Below, piece by piece: positions 1-7,964 of a DNA stretch of 64,000 nt. The notes beneath the pieces are model-generated. The model was not told the origin of the DNA, made no database searches, and was given only the letters and a program-made list of their open reading frames with translations. The DNA is taken from NCBI RefSeq assembly GCF_028369105.1, contig NZ_JAQNDO010000001.1, forward strand, positions 2,163,711-2,227,710. Reading direction: 5' to 3'. Position 1 is the first letter of the stretch; each line of letters starts with the position of its first letter. Both the position numbers and the translations under genes were made by a program. The stretch is from Polyangium mundeleinium (GTDB taxonomy: Bacteria > Myxococcota_A > Polyangia > Polyangiales > Polyangiaceae).

Positions 1-1803
1 GATCCATTGAATCGCGCCGTTCGTGACCTGGATCGTGCCTGCACCGATGACGGCGATCCGTTGCTGAACGCTCGCCGCCGGCTCCTGGTTCGGCGTCGGC
101 AATCCGTAGACCGATCCCATCAGGATTCCTGCGTGCGTGGTCAGCCTCGGCTTGGTGCAATTCGCGGTCGATCCGCCCGGTGCGACGGACGCCGGAATGC
201 AGTTGGCCGTTCCGCGGACCTGGATGTAACGCCCGTCGACGTTGACCAGGTAGATCTTGCTGGTTCTTCCGTCGATCACGTACAGCGTTTCCCTGTACTG
301 GCCCCCCGTCCACGTATTCACCAGGGTATTGTCGGACTTGTAGTACGCGAGCCCGTCGCTCTTGAAAATGACTTCATACGAGTCGAGAGCGTCGTTCGGG
401 ATGCCCTTTGCACAATCGGGCTTGCTCAGCCACGACTCGCACACGCCGTTGGCCGCGGTGCCGTTGTCGTTGTATTCATAAAAGACAGGAAATTCCTTGC
501 AGATCTGGTTCGTGGGACAGGCGGGCTGGCAGGTGCCGTTCGCGCCGACGCTCAATCCCGATGCGCACGTGGTCCCATACCCCACACACGAACACGCTTC
601 CTTGATGCAGCAGAAGTTGAACGGCCAATAGACGCACTGTTCCTCCGTGCACGTGATGCACGGGCTCTGATTGACATTGCCGCAGGACGTTGCGTTGCTC
701 GCCGCCGCCACCAATCTCGACGACACCGACCCCGTCGTCGGAGGGCGCGTTCCTCGGCTTTGCTGGATGTCGGCCTCGGTGATCGTGTATCCCTTGCTGG
801 CGGCGACTGCGATGAGTTGTTCGTCCGTCGTGGCTGCGCGCAAGGCAGCCATCAGACTGTGATCACGGACCGCGGCGTTCAGCAATGCAACCATCGCCGC
901 GTTGTACGTCGGTTGCGCCGGGTCAGGCGGCTGGGTACACGTGACCGTCGAATACGGAGTGGCAACGGTGGCGGTGGTGAAGTCGAACCACGGTTTTTGC
1001 TTTGCGGCGCAAAGCTGCATGCCGGCGGCGTGCTCCACGTACGGGTCGAGCAGTTGATTCGCACCGGCGCCGAAGGGGGCGGCGGTCCCGTAACTCGCGG
1101 CGCCGTTGGTCCAGGACGCCGTACCGCTCGTGGCCGTCGGCCAGAGGACGTAACTCGCATTCGTGCGGCTGCCGATCTGAGGAACGAACAGATCGTTCCA
1201 GTTCAGCGTGATGGTCTGGTTCGACTGGCCAAAGAAGGTGACGGTCCGGTTCGTCGCATCCACGGCGATGTCCCACACGTAATGCGCTCCCGTTCTCTCG
1301 AGGAGAGAAACGACGTTGCCGCCCGCGTCGTATCCGACGATGGCCATGCCATTCCTGTTGTCGGCATAACTCAACGCCCAGAACGCGATCCCGTTGCCGG
1401 TGCCCACGACGGGACATCTCCCGCTGCTGTTCGATGTGTCCGGTCCGTCGAGACACGTTGCCGTCAAGCCGATGGGGAGGCGCGGCGGCGGCGTCGCGTC
1501 GACGTATTCAACCGTCGGTGTAATCACGCCGCTCGGCGCCGGCGTCGTATACGTGCAGCCGCAAACGGCCAGGCCTGCGTTCGCCGCGATGCACGATGCC
1601 ACGGGCGGGTGATTCCGAACGTTGCTCCAGTTCCCCGCGAATGCCATCCCGAACCCCGAGCAAACGGGCCTGCAGACGCCGGCAGCCGCCGCGTTGTTCG
1701 CGATCTGCGGACTGCAGCGATCACCGTCCGATGCGCGGGCCGCGGGAGAAACGAGAAGAAGTAAGGCGAGACAGAAGACGTACGAGCTCTTGTTCTGCGT
1801 CAT
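1..1803 (-). CDS. Secreted Cys-rich protein with internal Nif11-like segment (C-terminus beyond window)
   Basis: The minus strand stays open for 601 codons from an ATG at 1803 to the window edge, so the C-terminus is missing. An AGGGGG-type ribosome site lies about 7 nt upstream; an in-frame ATG at 1809 is too close to it. The N-terminus is a signal peptide with a hydrophobic core (VFCLALLLLVSPAARA). The mature part begins with paired Cys and Trp/Asn-rich beta-type sequence. At about residues 300-350 a helical stretch (ALLNAAVRDHSLMAALRAAT, later SKGYTITEADI) matches the pattern of Nif11 leader-type domains. A Cys-dense block (CITCTEEQC, CCIKEACSC) follows at about 375-420, then a beta-rich region. 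The role is unknown; a secreted surface or matrix protein is inferred. The long Arg-rich frame opposite it is a shadow. Confidence 0.75.
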   Translation of the reverse strand, partial: MTQNKSSYVFCLALLLLVSPAARASDGDRCSPQIANNAAAAGVCRPVCSGFGMAFAGNWSNVRNHPPVASCIAANAGLAVCGCTYTTPAPSGVITPTVEYVDATPPPRLPIGLTATCLDGPDTSNSSGRCPVVGTGNGIAFWALSYADNRNGMAIVGYDAGGNVVSLLERTGAHYVWDIAVDATNRTVTFFGQSNQTITLNWNDLFVPQIGSRTNASYVLWPTATSGTASWTNGAASYGTAAPFGAGANQLLDPYVEHAAGMQLCAAKQKPWFDFTTATVATPYSTVTCTQPPDPAQPTYNAAMVALLNAAVRDHSLMAALRAATTDEQLIAVAASKGYTITEADIQQSRGTRPPTTGSVSSRLVAAASNATSCGNVNQSPCITCTEEQCVYWPFNFCCIKEACSCVGYGTTCASGLSVGANGTCQPACPTNQICKEFPVFYEYNDNGTAANGVCESWLSKPDCAKGIPNDALDSYEVIFKSDGLAYYKSDNTLVNTWTGGQYRETLYVIDGRTSKIYLVNVDGRYIQVRGTANCIPASVAPGGSTANCTKPRLTTHAGILMGSVYGLPTPNQEPAASVQQRIAVIGAGTIQVTNGAIQWI

Positions 1804-1877
1804 GGTCATTCCCCCTCTTCCATCTTCGATGACTTCAATATCAATATCGCAGGAATGAGGGTTGTCTGCAGCGGCGA

Positions 1878-2039
1878 ATGAGGCGTGTCAACTGGGCAGT
1901 CGTTGCGCGCGCCATGCATGTCGATCTCGCTCGCGAACTCAACCTCTCGAAGCTCGACCACCTCTTCGTCCGCCTCGCCGAAGGCGCGCCCTCGGAGAGG
2001 CTGCGTCGATGCGCGCAGGACCTCCTTCGCGGGACATGA
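1878..2039 (+). CDS. Small ORF (53 aa), hypothetical
   Basis: This short frame reads MRRVNWAVVARAMHVDLARE and ends DLLRGT. Unlike the surrounding Arg-rich shadow frames it has balanced, helix-type composition with Leu/Glu/Arg spacing. It stops 22 bp before the 43-bp tandem repeat array. It has no clear ribosome site and no family I recognise. It could be a real small protein, or the remnant of a larger gene cut off by the repeat array. An internal ATG at 1914 is an alternative start. Confidence 0.3.
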   Translation: MRRVNWAVVARAMHVDLARELNLSKLDHLFVRLAEGAPSERLRRCAQDLLRGT

Positions 2040-2061
2040 GAGGTCGCGACGGTCTCTCGAC

Positions 2062-2347
2062 GGGGTCGCCACGTGTCGACCGCCGCCGGTCATCGTGCAC
2101 CAAGGGGGTCGCCACGTGTCGACCGCCGCCGGTCATCGTGCACCGAGGGGGTCGACACGTTTCTACCTTCGCCTGTCGTCGTGCACCGAGGGGGTCTCCA
2201 CGTGGCGACCCCCGCGCGCCAGCGTGATCCGAGGGGGTCGCCTCGCGTCGACCCCCGCCGGTCCTCGTCTCCCGAGGGTGTCGCCACGTGTCGACCCCCG
2301 GGGGTTCTCGTCTCCCGCGGGTGTTGCCTCGTGTCGACCGCCAAACC
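2062..2347. repeat. 43-bp tandem repeat array, about 6.6 copies
   Basis: Units start at 2062, 2105, 2148, 2191, 2234, 2277 and 2320 (the last one partial). Each begins GGGGTCGCCACGTGTCGACC or a variant and ends with CACCGAG or TCCCGAG. Units 1 and 2 are almost identical and divergence grows toward the 3' end. Most units keep a CACGTG or GTCGAC palindrome near their start. The period is not a multiple of three, so all six frames stay open across the array and produce false ORFs. The array fills the gap between the left-edge gene and the operon starting at 2398; a regulatory or purely minisatellite nature cannot be told apart here. Confidence 0.9.
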
Positions 2348-2397
2348 ACGCCGCGGGCCTCAACAGTTCCTCAACAGGACCGCGGTAGGTTCGCTCC

Positions 2398-3030
2398 ATG
2401 CTTCAAGACCGCCTCCTCCTACCTTCAAGACCACCTCCTCATCTGCGTATTCTCGGAATGGTTCTGATCCTCGCGCTGACCTCCAGTGCCGAGGCTCGTG
2501 CCGACGACCACGGCAGGCTCCAAGCGCTGGGCCCGGAGAACGTGACCGTGACGGCCGGCGCGTTGTTTCCCACGTTCCTGATCTACGAGAACCCGGCCCC
2601 GTGGGTGGGCGCCGAGGTCGGATGGAGAACGAGCACCCATACGCAGGTGGTCGCGAACGCCGCCATGAGCGTGATCTGGGCCCAGGGGTCGCAACGGTAC
2701 CTTGTCCCGCTCGGCGTCAGCCTGCGGGTCTTTCCGTGGGAAAACGTCGGACCGTGGGCCCAGGTCGGCCTCGGCACGATACCCTACGTCGAGCAAATGA
2801 GCGTCGTCCTGCCCGAGAGGATCGCCAGCGCCACCGACGTCGGCGCGACGATGACGGCCAAGCTCCAGATCGGGGTTCGCGCGTGGGGGTTCGACCTTGG
2901 TTTGGGCGTGGATTTCAACCTGCTCCCCTCGCAGTTCTACAAGAAATACTCTGGAGCCGAGACCCTGCCATGGGACGACACCTTGATGGTGTGGATGGGG
3001 AGGCAGGTATGGACCCGGAGGCAGCCGTGA
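2398..3030 (+). CDS. Outer-membrane beta-barrel-like protein
   Basis: This 210-residue protein has an N-terminal hydrophobic segment (ILGMVLILALTSSAEARA) that fits a signal peptide, with cleavage near residue 35. The rest is alternating hydrophobic/aromatic beta-type sequence rich in Gly, Trp and Tyr, as in small porin-like barrels. I do not recognise a specific family. The ATG at 2398 lies 6 nt after a TAGGTT hexamer, so a leaderless start is possible; ATG 2458 directly before the hydrophobic core is the alternative. Its stop overlaps the next gene's GTG start by 4 bp, and it heads a five-gene unit with a MauG lipoprotein, a small lipoprotein and a two-component pair. Confidence 0.7.
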   Translation: MLQDRLLLPSRPPPHLRILGMVLILALTSSAEARADDHGRLQALGPENVTVTAGALFPTFLIYENPAPWVGAEVGWRTSTHTQVVANAAMSVIWAQGSQRYLVPLGVSLRVFPWENVGPWAQVGLGTIPYVEQMSVVLPERIASATDVGATMTAKLQIGVRAWGFDLGLGVDFNLLPSQFYKKYSGAETLPWDDTLMVWMGRQVWTRRQP

Positions 3031-4112
3031 AGGCCGTGAAGACGTGCTGCCTCCTTGCCGCGCTGGTCGCCGCCGGGTGCACCCTGACGCCGGATGCGCG
3101 AGAGACGCTCGCCTCGCTCCCCGACAACGTCCCGGCGCCGGACGACAATCCGACCACCCCCGAAGCGGTCGAGCTCGGGCGCATGCTGTTCTGGGATCCG
3201 ATCCTCTCGGGCCATCGCGACGTCGCGTGCGCGAGCTGCCACCATCCGGACTTCGCGTACACCGATGGCCTCGCGTTTCCCCTCGGGGTCGGCGGTCGCT
3301 TCATCAGCGCCGCGCGCAACACGCCGACCGTGCTCGGCACCGCGTTCAACGGGCTGACGGTCGACGGAGCGGTGCCACCCGAGCAGGCGATGATGTTCTG
3401 GGACAATCGCGTGGAGTCGCTCGAAGCGCAGGCGCTCGGGCCGCTGAAGAACGCCGACGAGATGCGCGGCACGGCGTTCGGCGAGGACGAGATCATGGGC
3501 GAGCTCGTCACACGTCTCGTGGGCATCCCCGAATACACCACGCTGTTCGAGGCGGCGTTCGGCGCGGAGAGCGTGAATGCGACGAACCTCGCCAAGGCGC
3601 TCGCGGCATTCGAGCGCACGCTGGTGCCGAGGGACAGCTCGTTCGATCGGTACATGGCCGGCGACGACGAAGCGATGACCACGTCGCAGATCCGGGGCCT
3701 GCACGGCTTCATCCTCCAGGGCTGCGCGGGCTGCCACTCCGGCCCGATGCTATCGGACTACAAGCTGCACAACCTCAAGGTGCCGGCGCGCCTCGGCGAG
3801 ACCACCTACGGCGAATCCGTATTCCCCGAAGCCGAAGGCGGCGCGTTCCGGACGCCATCGCTGCGCATGGTGACCCGCACCGCGCCGTACATGCACAACG
3901 GCGTGTTCGCGACGCTCAGCGAGACGGTGGACTTCTATCACAACATCGATCACCACATCAAAGTCGACCCGCTGGTCGAGGGGGACGTCGAGGTCGCGCA
4001 CGGCCAAGGGGATGACATTCTCGCGTTCTTCGAGGCGCTCTCCGACGGGACGTTTGATAAAACAATCCCGGAGCGCGTGCCCAGCGGGTTGCCACCGGCG
4101 GGAGGAAGGTGA
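3027..4112 (+). CDS. Cytochrome c peroxidase/MauG-family di-heme lipoprotein
   Basis: The protein has two CxxCH c-type heme sites: CASCHH near residue 70 followed by DFAYTDG, and CAGCHS near residue 235. The C-terminal RTPSLRMVTRTAPYMHNGVF block is typical of the di-heme peroxidase/MauG family. The family reduces H2O2 or oxidises protein substrates in the periplasm; which applies here is unknown. GTG 3027 is chosen as start because it has GGAGG six bases upstream, overlaps the preceding stop (GTGA) and begins a lipoprotein signal with lipobox LVAAGC. An upstream in-frame ATG at 3009 is less likely. At 361 residues it is of normal length. The next gene follows at its stop codon. Confidence 0.9.
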   Translation: MKAVKTCCLLAALVAAGCTLTPDARETLASLPDNVPAPDDNPTTPEAVELGRMLFWDPILSGHRDVACASCHHPDFAYTDGLAFPLGVGGRFISAARNTPTVLGTAFNGLTVDGAVPPEQAMMFWDNRVESLEAQALGPLKNADEMRGTAFGEDEIMGELVTRLVGIPEYTTLFEAAFGAESVNATNLAKALAAFERTLVPRDSSFDRYMAGDDEAMTTSQIRGLHGFILQGCAGCHSGPMLSDYKLHNLKVPARLGETTYGESVFPEAEGGAFRTPSLRMVTRTAPYMHNGVFATLSETVDFYHNIDHHIKVDPLVEGDVEVAHGQGDDILAFFEALSDGTFDKTIPERVPSGLPPAGGR

Positions 4113-4114
4113 AC

Positions 4115-4351
4115 ATGATCGCCCGATTCAGCCTGATCGCCCTTTTCCTCTCCCTCGTGGCCTGCGCCGCAAGCCCACTCGACGAGTGCACCTCGGCCCC
4201 CGTCGACAGCTGTGAGAGCGTGGAGACCTGCTGCAACTCCACCGAATGTTACTTCGTGGCCGACGGGCAGGAGTTTCCTTGTGCCAACGGCAAGGAATGC
4301 GACGCCGCCGTGGCCGATGTCAAAGACCACTGCGCCAGCACCGCCAAATGA
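4115..4351 (+). CDS. Small Cys-rich lipoprotein
   Basis: This 78-residue product has a lipoprotein signal (LIALFLSLVACAAS, Cys at about 17) and a short mature part with about eight further Cys, including a CC pair (ETCCNSTEC). That suggests disulfide bonding or metal binding outside the inner membrane. A GGAGGAAGG ribosome site at 4101 suits ATG 4115; a GTG at 4109 overlapping the peroxidase stop is the other option. It lies between the di-heme lipoprotein and the response regulator in the same operon. The family is not recognised; an accessory or sensing role is only inferred from position. Confidence 0.7.
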   Translation: MIARFSLIALFLSLVACAASPLDECTSAPVDSCESVETCCNSTECYFVADGQEFPCANGKECDAAVADVKDHCASTAK

Positions 4352-4358
4352 TCGTGAC

Positions 4359-5048
4359 GTGAGCGACCCCAAGGCCAAGCCCCGCCTCCTCGTCGTGGAG
4401 GACGATATGCAGGTCCTCCAAGGGCTCGTCAGCGGCCTCGCGCGTGCTGGGTTCGATGTCACCGTCGCGATGGACGGGGACGCGGCCACGCGGCTCGCCC
4501 TCCAGCCCTTCGACGCCCTTGTGCTCGACCTCATGCTCCCCGGCCGCACTGGCTTCGATGTGCTGGCCGCGGTGAGCGGGCGTGTATCGACCCCGGTGAT
4601 CGTCCTTTCCGCACGCACGGAGCTGACGTCGCGAATGAAAAGCTTTGAGCTCGGCGCGGTCGACTTCGTCCCCAAACCCTTCTGGATCGAGGAGCTCGTC
4701 GTGCGCCTCCGGACCCGCCTCGCGCTTCGCGAGAAGGCCCCTCCGCGAACGTTGGCCGTGGGCTCCGTTTTCCTCGACCTCGACCGTCGAACCGCAACAC
4801 GCGACGGCGATGACATGGGCCTCACCCGCTTCGAATTCAACATCCTGGCGTGGCTCGTCGAGCGTCCGGGGCGGGCGGTGAGCCGGCGCGCTCTTGCGGA
4901 GAGCACACTCACCGAGGACGCCGGCGTCACCGAACGCACCGTGGATACCCATGTCTCCCGGATTCGGAAGAAGTTGGGCCATGACGGCAAGCGAGTCACC
5001 ACGGTGTGGGGCATCGGCTATCGATACACCCCCGTCGAGGAGCCGTAA
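4359..5048 (+). CDS. OmpR/PhoB-family response regulator
   Basis: This is a 229-residue two-domain regulator. The receiver (about 8-120) has the acidic pair ED in LLVVEDDMQ, phospho-acceptor Asp near 57 (LVLDLMLPG) and the conserved Lys in VPKPFW. The C-terminal winged helix (about 135-228) has the TRFEFNILAWLVERPGRAVS and RTVDTHVSRIRKKL blocks of the OmpR DNA-binding domain. The GTG start is 7 nt after the stop of the small lipoprotein; an in-frame upstream extension runs into that gene and is not protein-like. The kinase gene starts at the base after its stop codon. It probably controls this operon or a peroxide/metal or envelope response; the signal is unknown. Confidence 0.93.
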   Translation: MSDPKAKPRLLVVEDDMQVLQGLVSGLARAGFDVTVAMDGDAATRLALQPFDALVLDLMLPGRTGFDVLAAVSGRVSTPVIVLSARTELTSRMKSFELGAVDFVPKPFWIEELVVRLRTRLALREKAPPRTLAVGSVFLDLDRRTATRDGDDMGLTRFEFNILAWLVERPGRAVSRRALAESTLTEDAGVTERTVDTHVSRIRKKLGHDGKRVTTVWGIGYRYTPVEEP

Positions 5049-6368
5049 GTGAGGTTGTCCCTTCGGGCTCGCGTGGTCCTGGCCATGGTCGTCTCGGGGG
5101 CGGCCACGGTCGTGGTCCTGCTCGCCACCACGATTGCTTCCGTGAACCGCGTGCCGTTTCTGGAGCGATGGACCGTTCCCGTGGAAGATCTCACGGCATG
5201 CGAGGCAGATCCCGCACATTGGAAGAAGGGGATCTTCGAGTTCGGCGACGCGTGGGCCTACGACCTGGAAGGACACTCGAGGAACACGAGCGCCCCGCTC
5301 CTTGAACGCGCGCTGGTCGAGAAGGCGGTGCGCGACGGGGGGGCCGTGAGTGTGGGGGGGCCGGGCCCCGACCACGTCGAGGTGCAGCGCGTGGCCGAGG
5401 CAGGGCCGTGCGCGCTGATTCGGGTGCGCGTCGGGGCGCCGCCCCCGGAGATGGGCAGCGCGGCCCGTCTTGGGGTGGTGCTCGGCACGGGATTCTCGCT
5501 GCTCCTCCTGGTCGGCCTCGCCACCTGGTTCGTGCTGCACCCGCTCTTGCATCGCATTGCCCAGATCCGGCGCGCGGCGGAGGCGGTGGGATCCACCGCG
5601 TACATCCCCGCCACCGATGAGATCCCGGACGCGCTCGGGGCCATCGCCGCCGTGCTCGACGCCTCCCACAGACGAATCCTCACGAACGAGGCGGAGCTGC
5701 GGGAGCGTCAAGTGGCGCTGGAGCGGCACCTCGCCGAGATCGCGCACGACCTCCGGACGCCGCTCGCATCGCTGGTGCTCGCGGTGCAGGATCTCGTGCC
5801 GCTCCGCGGTGGACCGGCGGTCGGCCGGGCGCTCGATGACGCCGAGTACGTGAATGCTCTCGTCGACAACCTGCACCAGGGGACGTTGCTCCGGCGCGGA
5901 TTGGAATCCTCCGCAGCAGGCGTCGTCGACCTGTGCGAGATCGTGCAGCGGCTCGAGGCCCGGTTCGCGGCGCTCGGTGCCCTCCGCGGCATGGAGGTGG
6001 CGGCGTCGTTCCCCGAACGGCCGGTGATCACGTCGGGCGCGCCCGCGCTGGCCGAGCGAGCGATCGCGAACCTCGTTCACAATGCCGTGCGCCACGGTCG
6101 CGACGGTGGTCACGTCGCGGTGGTCCTCGAACGAGAGGGCGACACGTTCGAGCTCAGCGTCGCCGACGACGGGCCGGGCATCGGGCGAGACCAGCTTGCG
6201 AGCTTGCAGGAGGCCACGTTCGGCGGCGACGGAGCGCGCCCTCGGAGCGGCGGGTTGGGACTCACCGTCACGCTGGAGGCCGCTCGACGGCTTGGCTGGG
6301 AGGTCCGATTCGAGGCCGGTGAGGCGCCGGGCCTTCGCGTGGTCGTGGCAGGCGCGTGCCAGTCGTGA
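5049..6368 (+). CDS. Membrane sensor histidine kinase
   Basis: The kinase has 439 residues. A first membrane helix (about 8-30) is followed by a periplasmic domain of about 110 residues with two Cys (TACEAD, GPCALI), a second helix (about 143-166), a HAMP-like linker, a HisKA helix with EIAHDLRTPLAS (His near 233) and an ATPase domain with the N box IANLVHNAVRHG, DDGPGIG and GGLGLTV. It is the partner of the OmpR-type regulator directly upstream, with no spacer. The two periplasmic Cys and the adjacent di-heme peroxidase hint at redox sensing, which is inference. A short palindrome with a T run lies just beyond its stop (about 6383-6399), shared with the convergent gene. Confidence 0.93.
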   Translation: MRLSLRARVVLAMVVSGAATVVVLLATTIASVNRVPFLERWTVPVEDLTACEADPAHWKKGIFEFGDAWAYDLEGHSRNTSAPLLERALVEKAVRDGGAVSVGGPGPDHVEVQRVAEAGPCALIRVRVGAPPPEMGSAARLGVVLGTGFSLLLLVGLATWFVLHPLLHRIAQIRRAAEAVGSTAYIPATDEIPDALGAIAAVLDASHRRILTNEAELRERQVALERHLAEIAHDLRTPLASLVLAVQDLVPLRGGPAVGRALDDAEYVNALVDNLHQGTLLRRGLESSAAGVVDLCEIVQRLEARFAALGALRGMEVAASFPERPVITSGAPALAERAIANLVHNAVRHGRDGGHVAVVLEREGDTFELSVADDGPGIGRDQLASLQEATFGGDGARPRSGGLGLTVTLEAARRLGWEVRFEAGEAPGLRVVVAGACQS

Positions 6369-6387
6369 GCCCCCGTGGGACTGCGCT

Positions 6388-7854
6388 CTAGCGCTTTTTC
6401 ACCCGCCCGACCGAGCCGTCGTAATGACCCTCCCGCCGGACGTAATACACGAAGTAAAGCCACTCCTCGCCGTCGCCCGTCCGCGCCACGCTCGGCTCGC
6501 CGAGCGCCACGATGTCGCCGGGCCCGTCGGGCAGCGCGTCGAGCCCGATCTCGACCACCGGATCCCCGAACGACGCCGGCAGCGCAGGATCCCCGCCTGA
6601 ATACGCGCTCGTCGAGATGTCGCGGAAGCCACGCGAGAAATAAAGCTTCGACGCGGCCTCGTCCACGAAGGGCTGGAACTCCTCGACGTCGGGCTTGCTG
6701 ATCGCGGCGACGACCGTCTCGGAGAACGTCGCGCCCGGCAGCGCGCCCGAGGGTTTGGCGACGAAGATGTCCTTCTCCACCGGCCCCTCGGTATCGAACC
6801 AGACGTAGCCGTGACCAAACGCGGGATTCGAGTGGAATGGATCCAGCGGCACGAGCGGGAGCTGCGTGAGGGGGAAGGGGTCGGCGATGAGGAAGTTGTT
6901 TTCGAACGAATACTTTCCGAGGCTCACGGGCGCGCCGAGCTTGACGTCGGCCTGATACAGATCGGGCCCCGTGTCCGCCCCGTGCAGCGGGTCGAACGCG
7001 AAGAGCACGGACGCGGCGCCGTCCTTCGGCGCGCCGAGGTACGTGAAGCCGAACGGTGAATACGTGTAGCCGTTCATGTCGATCGCGATCACGAACGGCG
7101 CGGCGAACGAGCCGTCCGGCTGCCTGCGGAACCCGTACGCGGCCACGGGCGGCAAGGCGAAGAGCTCCTGCGTCACGCCGAGCTGGGGAATCGTGTGGTC
7201 GATCTGGGTCGGCGACAGGATCCGCCCCGCGCCGGGCATGTCGGGCCGCTCGGGGGCGGCGTACGGGCCGTGCGTCGCATTGCATTCGGGGGACATCGGG
7301 CTCGCGGCCTCGCCCGTGCAGCCGGGCAGGTCTTTGCCCGCAATGCAGCAGAGCAGGTCGGCCGGTGAATACGTGCTCACGATGAGCCATTCCCCGTCCG
7401 GGCTCACCTCGGCCGAGTCCTCCGTGCCGGCGGTATTGACGAGCCCGGGGACACGCTCCGGCTGCCCCCACGCCGCGCCCACGACCGGCAGCACGACGGC
7501 CGTCGCCTCCGCCGAGAGATCCGCGACCTTCGCCCGCACCACCACTTCCCCGGCATCCCCCGCGGCGAGCGCGGGTTCGACCGTGACCCGATAGGCGCCC
7601 GCGGAGACCTCGGAGACCGCGCCGGCCGTCCCGCCCTCGGCCGTGAATTCCACGGAGAGCCCGGGCACGGGTTTTCCGTCGCTCGACGTCACGCGCGCCG
7701 TGACCTCGACGGGATACGGCGCGGGCCCGTCTTGCCGCGCGAGATCGAGGCGGATCGATGCAGGCGTGGACGCCGTGGGTTTCGAGGGGTCGCCCTCCGA
7801 ACCACACGCGGCAAGGGCAAACGGGATGAGGAGCGCGAGGGATTGGTATCGCAT
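6388..7854 (-). CDS. Lipoprotein with Ig-like domain and PD40-like propeller segments
   Basis: The N-terminus has a lipoprotein signal (LALLIPFALAACGSEG). Residues about 35-130 read as a bacterial Ig-like/invasin-type domain (PVEVTARVTSSDGKPVPGLS). The rest contains repeated pieces of the type DGEWLIVST and KLYFSRG, as in WD40-like PD40 propellers. A Cys-rich insertion (LLCCIAGKDLPGC) sits at about 190. It is 488 residues long and ends 19 bp from the convergent kinase stop. An extracytoplasmic binding or scaffold role is inferred; no catalytic motif is seen. It is divergent from the hydrolase gene at 7965. Confidence 0.75.
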   Translation of the reverse strand: MRYQSLALLIPFALAACGSEGDPSKPTASTPASIRLDLARQDGPAPYPVEVTARVTSSDGKPVPGLSVEFTAEGGTAGAVSEVSAGAYRVTVEPALAAGDAGEVVVRAKVADLSAEATAVVLPVVGAAWGQPERVPGLVNTAGTEDSAEVSPDGEWLIVSTYSPADLLCCIAGKDLPGCTGEAASPMSPECNATHGPYAAPERPDMPGAGRILSPTQIDHTIPQLGVTQELFALPPVAAYGFRRQPDGSFAAPFVIAIDMNGYTYSPFGFTYLGAPKDGAASVLFAFDPLHGADTGPDLYQADVKLGAPVSLGKYSFENNFLIADPFPLTQLPLVPLDPFHSNPAFGHGYVWFDTEGPVEKDIFVAKPSGALPGATFSETVVAAISKPDVEEFQPFVDEAASKLYFSRGFRDISTSAYSGGDPALPASFGDPVVEIGLDALPDGPGDIVALGEPSVARTGDGEEWLYFVYYVRREGHYDGSVGRVKKR

Positions 7855-7964
7855 CGAGCCATTCTAGACGAGCTCGGCCCTTCTTGTCTTCGCCCCGGAC
7901 GGCGGCCTCGCGCGGACGAACGAAGGGCGTTCCCAAGGCCGCGCCTCGGTGTAGAGTGCGCGCC

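Noticed and set aside
7-1764. Long plus-strand open frame opposite the left-edge gene
   Set aside because: The product is Arg/Val/Asp-rich with no domain; the minus strand has a signal peptide, Cys pattern and ribosome site. High G+C keeps antisense frames open.
2062-2347. CRISPR array
   Set aside because: Units are contiguous with no unique spacers and they decay gradually; no cas genes are near.
2073-3008. Long N-terminal extension of the di-heme peroxidase through the repeat array and the barrel gene
   Set aside because: It only exists because the 43-bp repeats lack stops; a lipobox and GGAGG-GTG start at 3027 fit better.
6383-6399. Intrinsic terminator GCGCT-CT-AGCGC with T5 between convergent genes
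   Set aside because: The loop has only two bases and part of the stem is the stop codon of the convergent gene; too weak to list as a feature.
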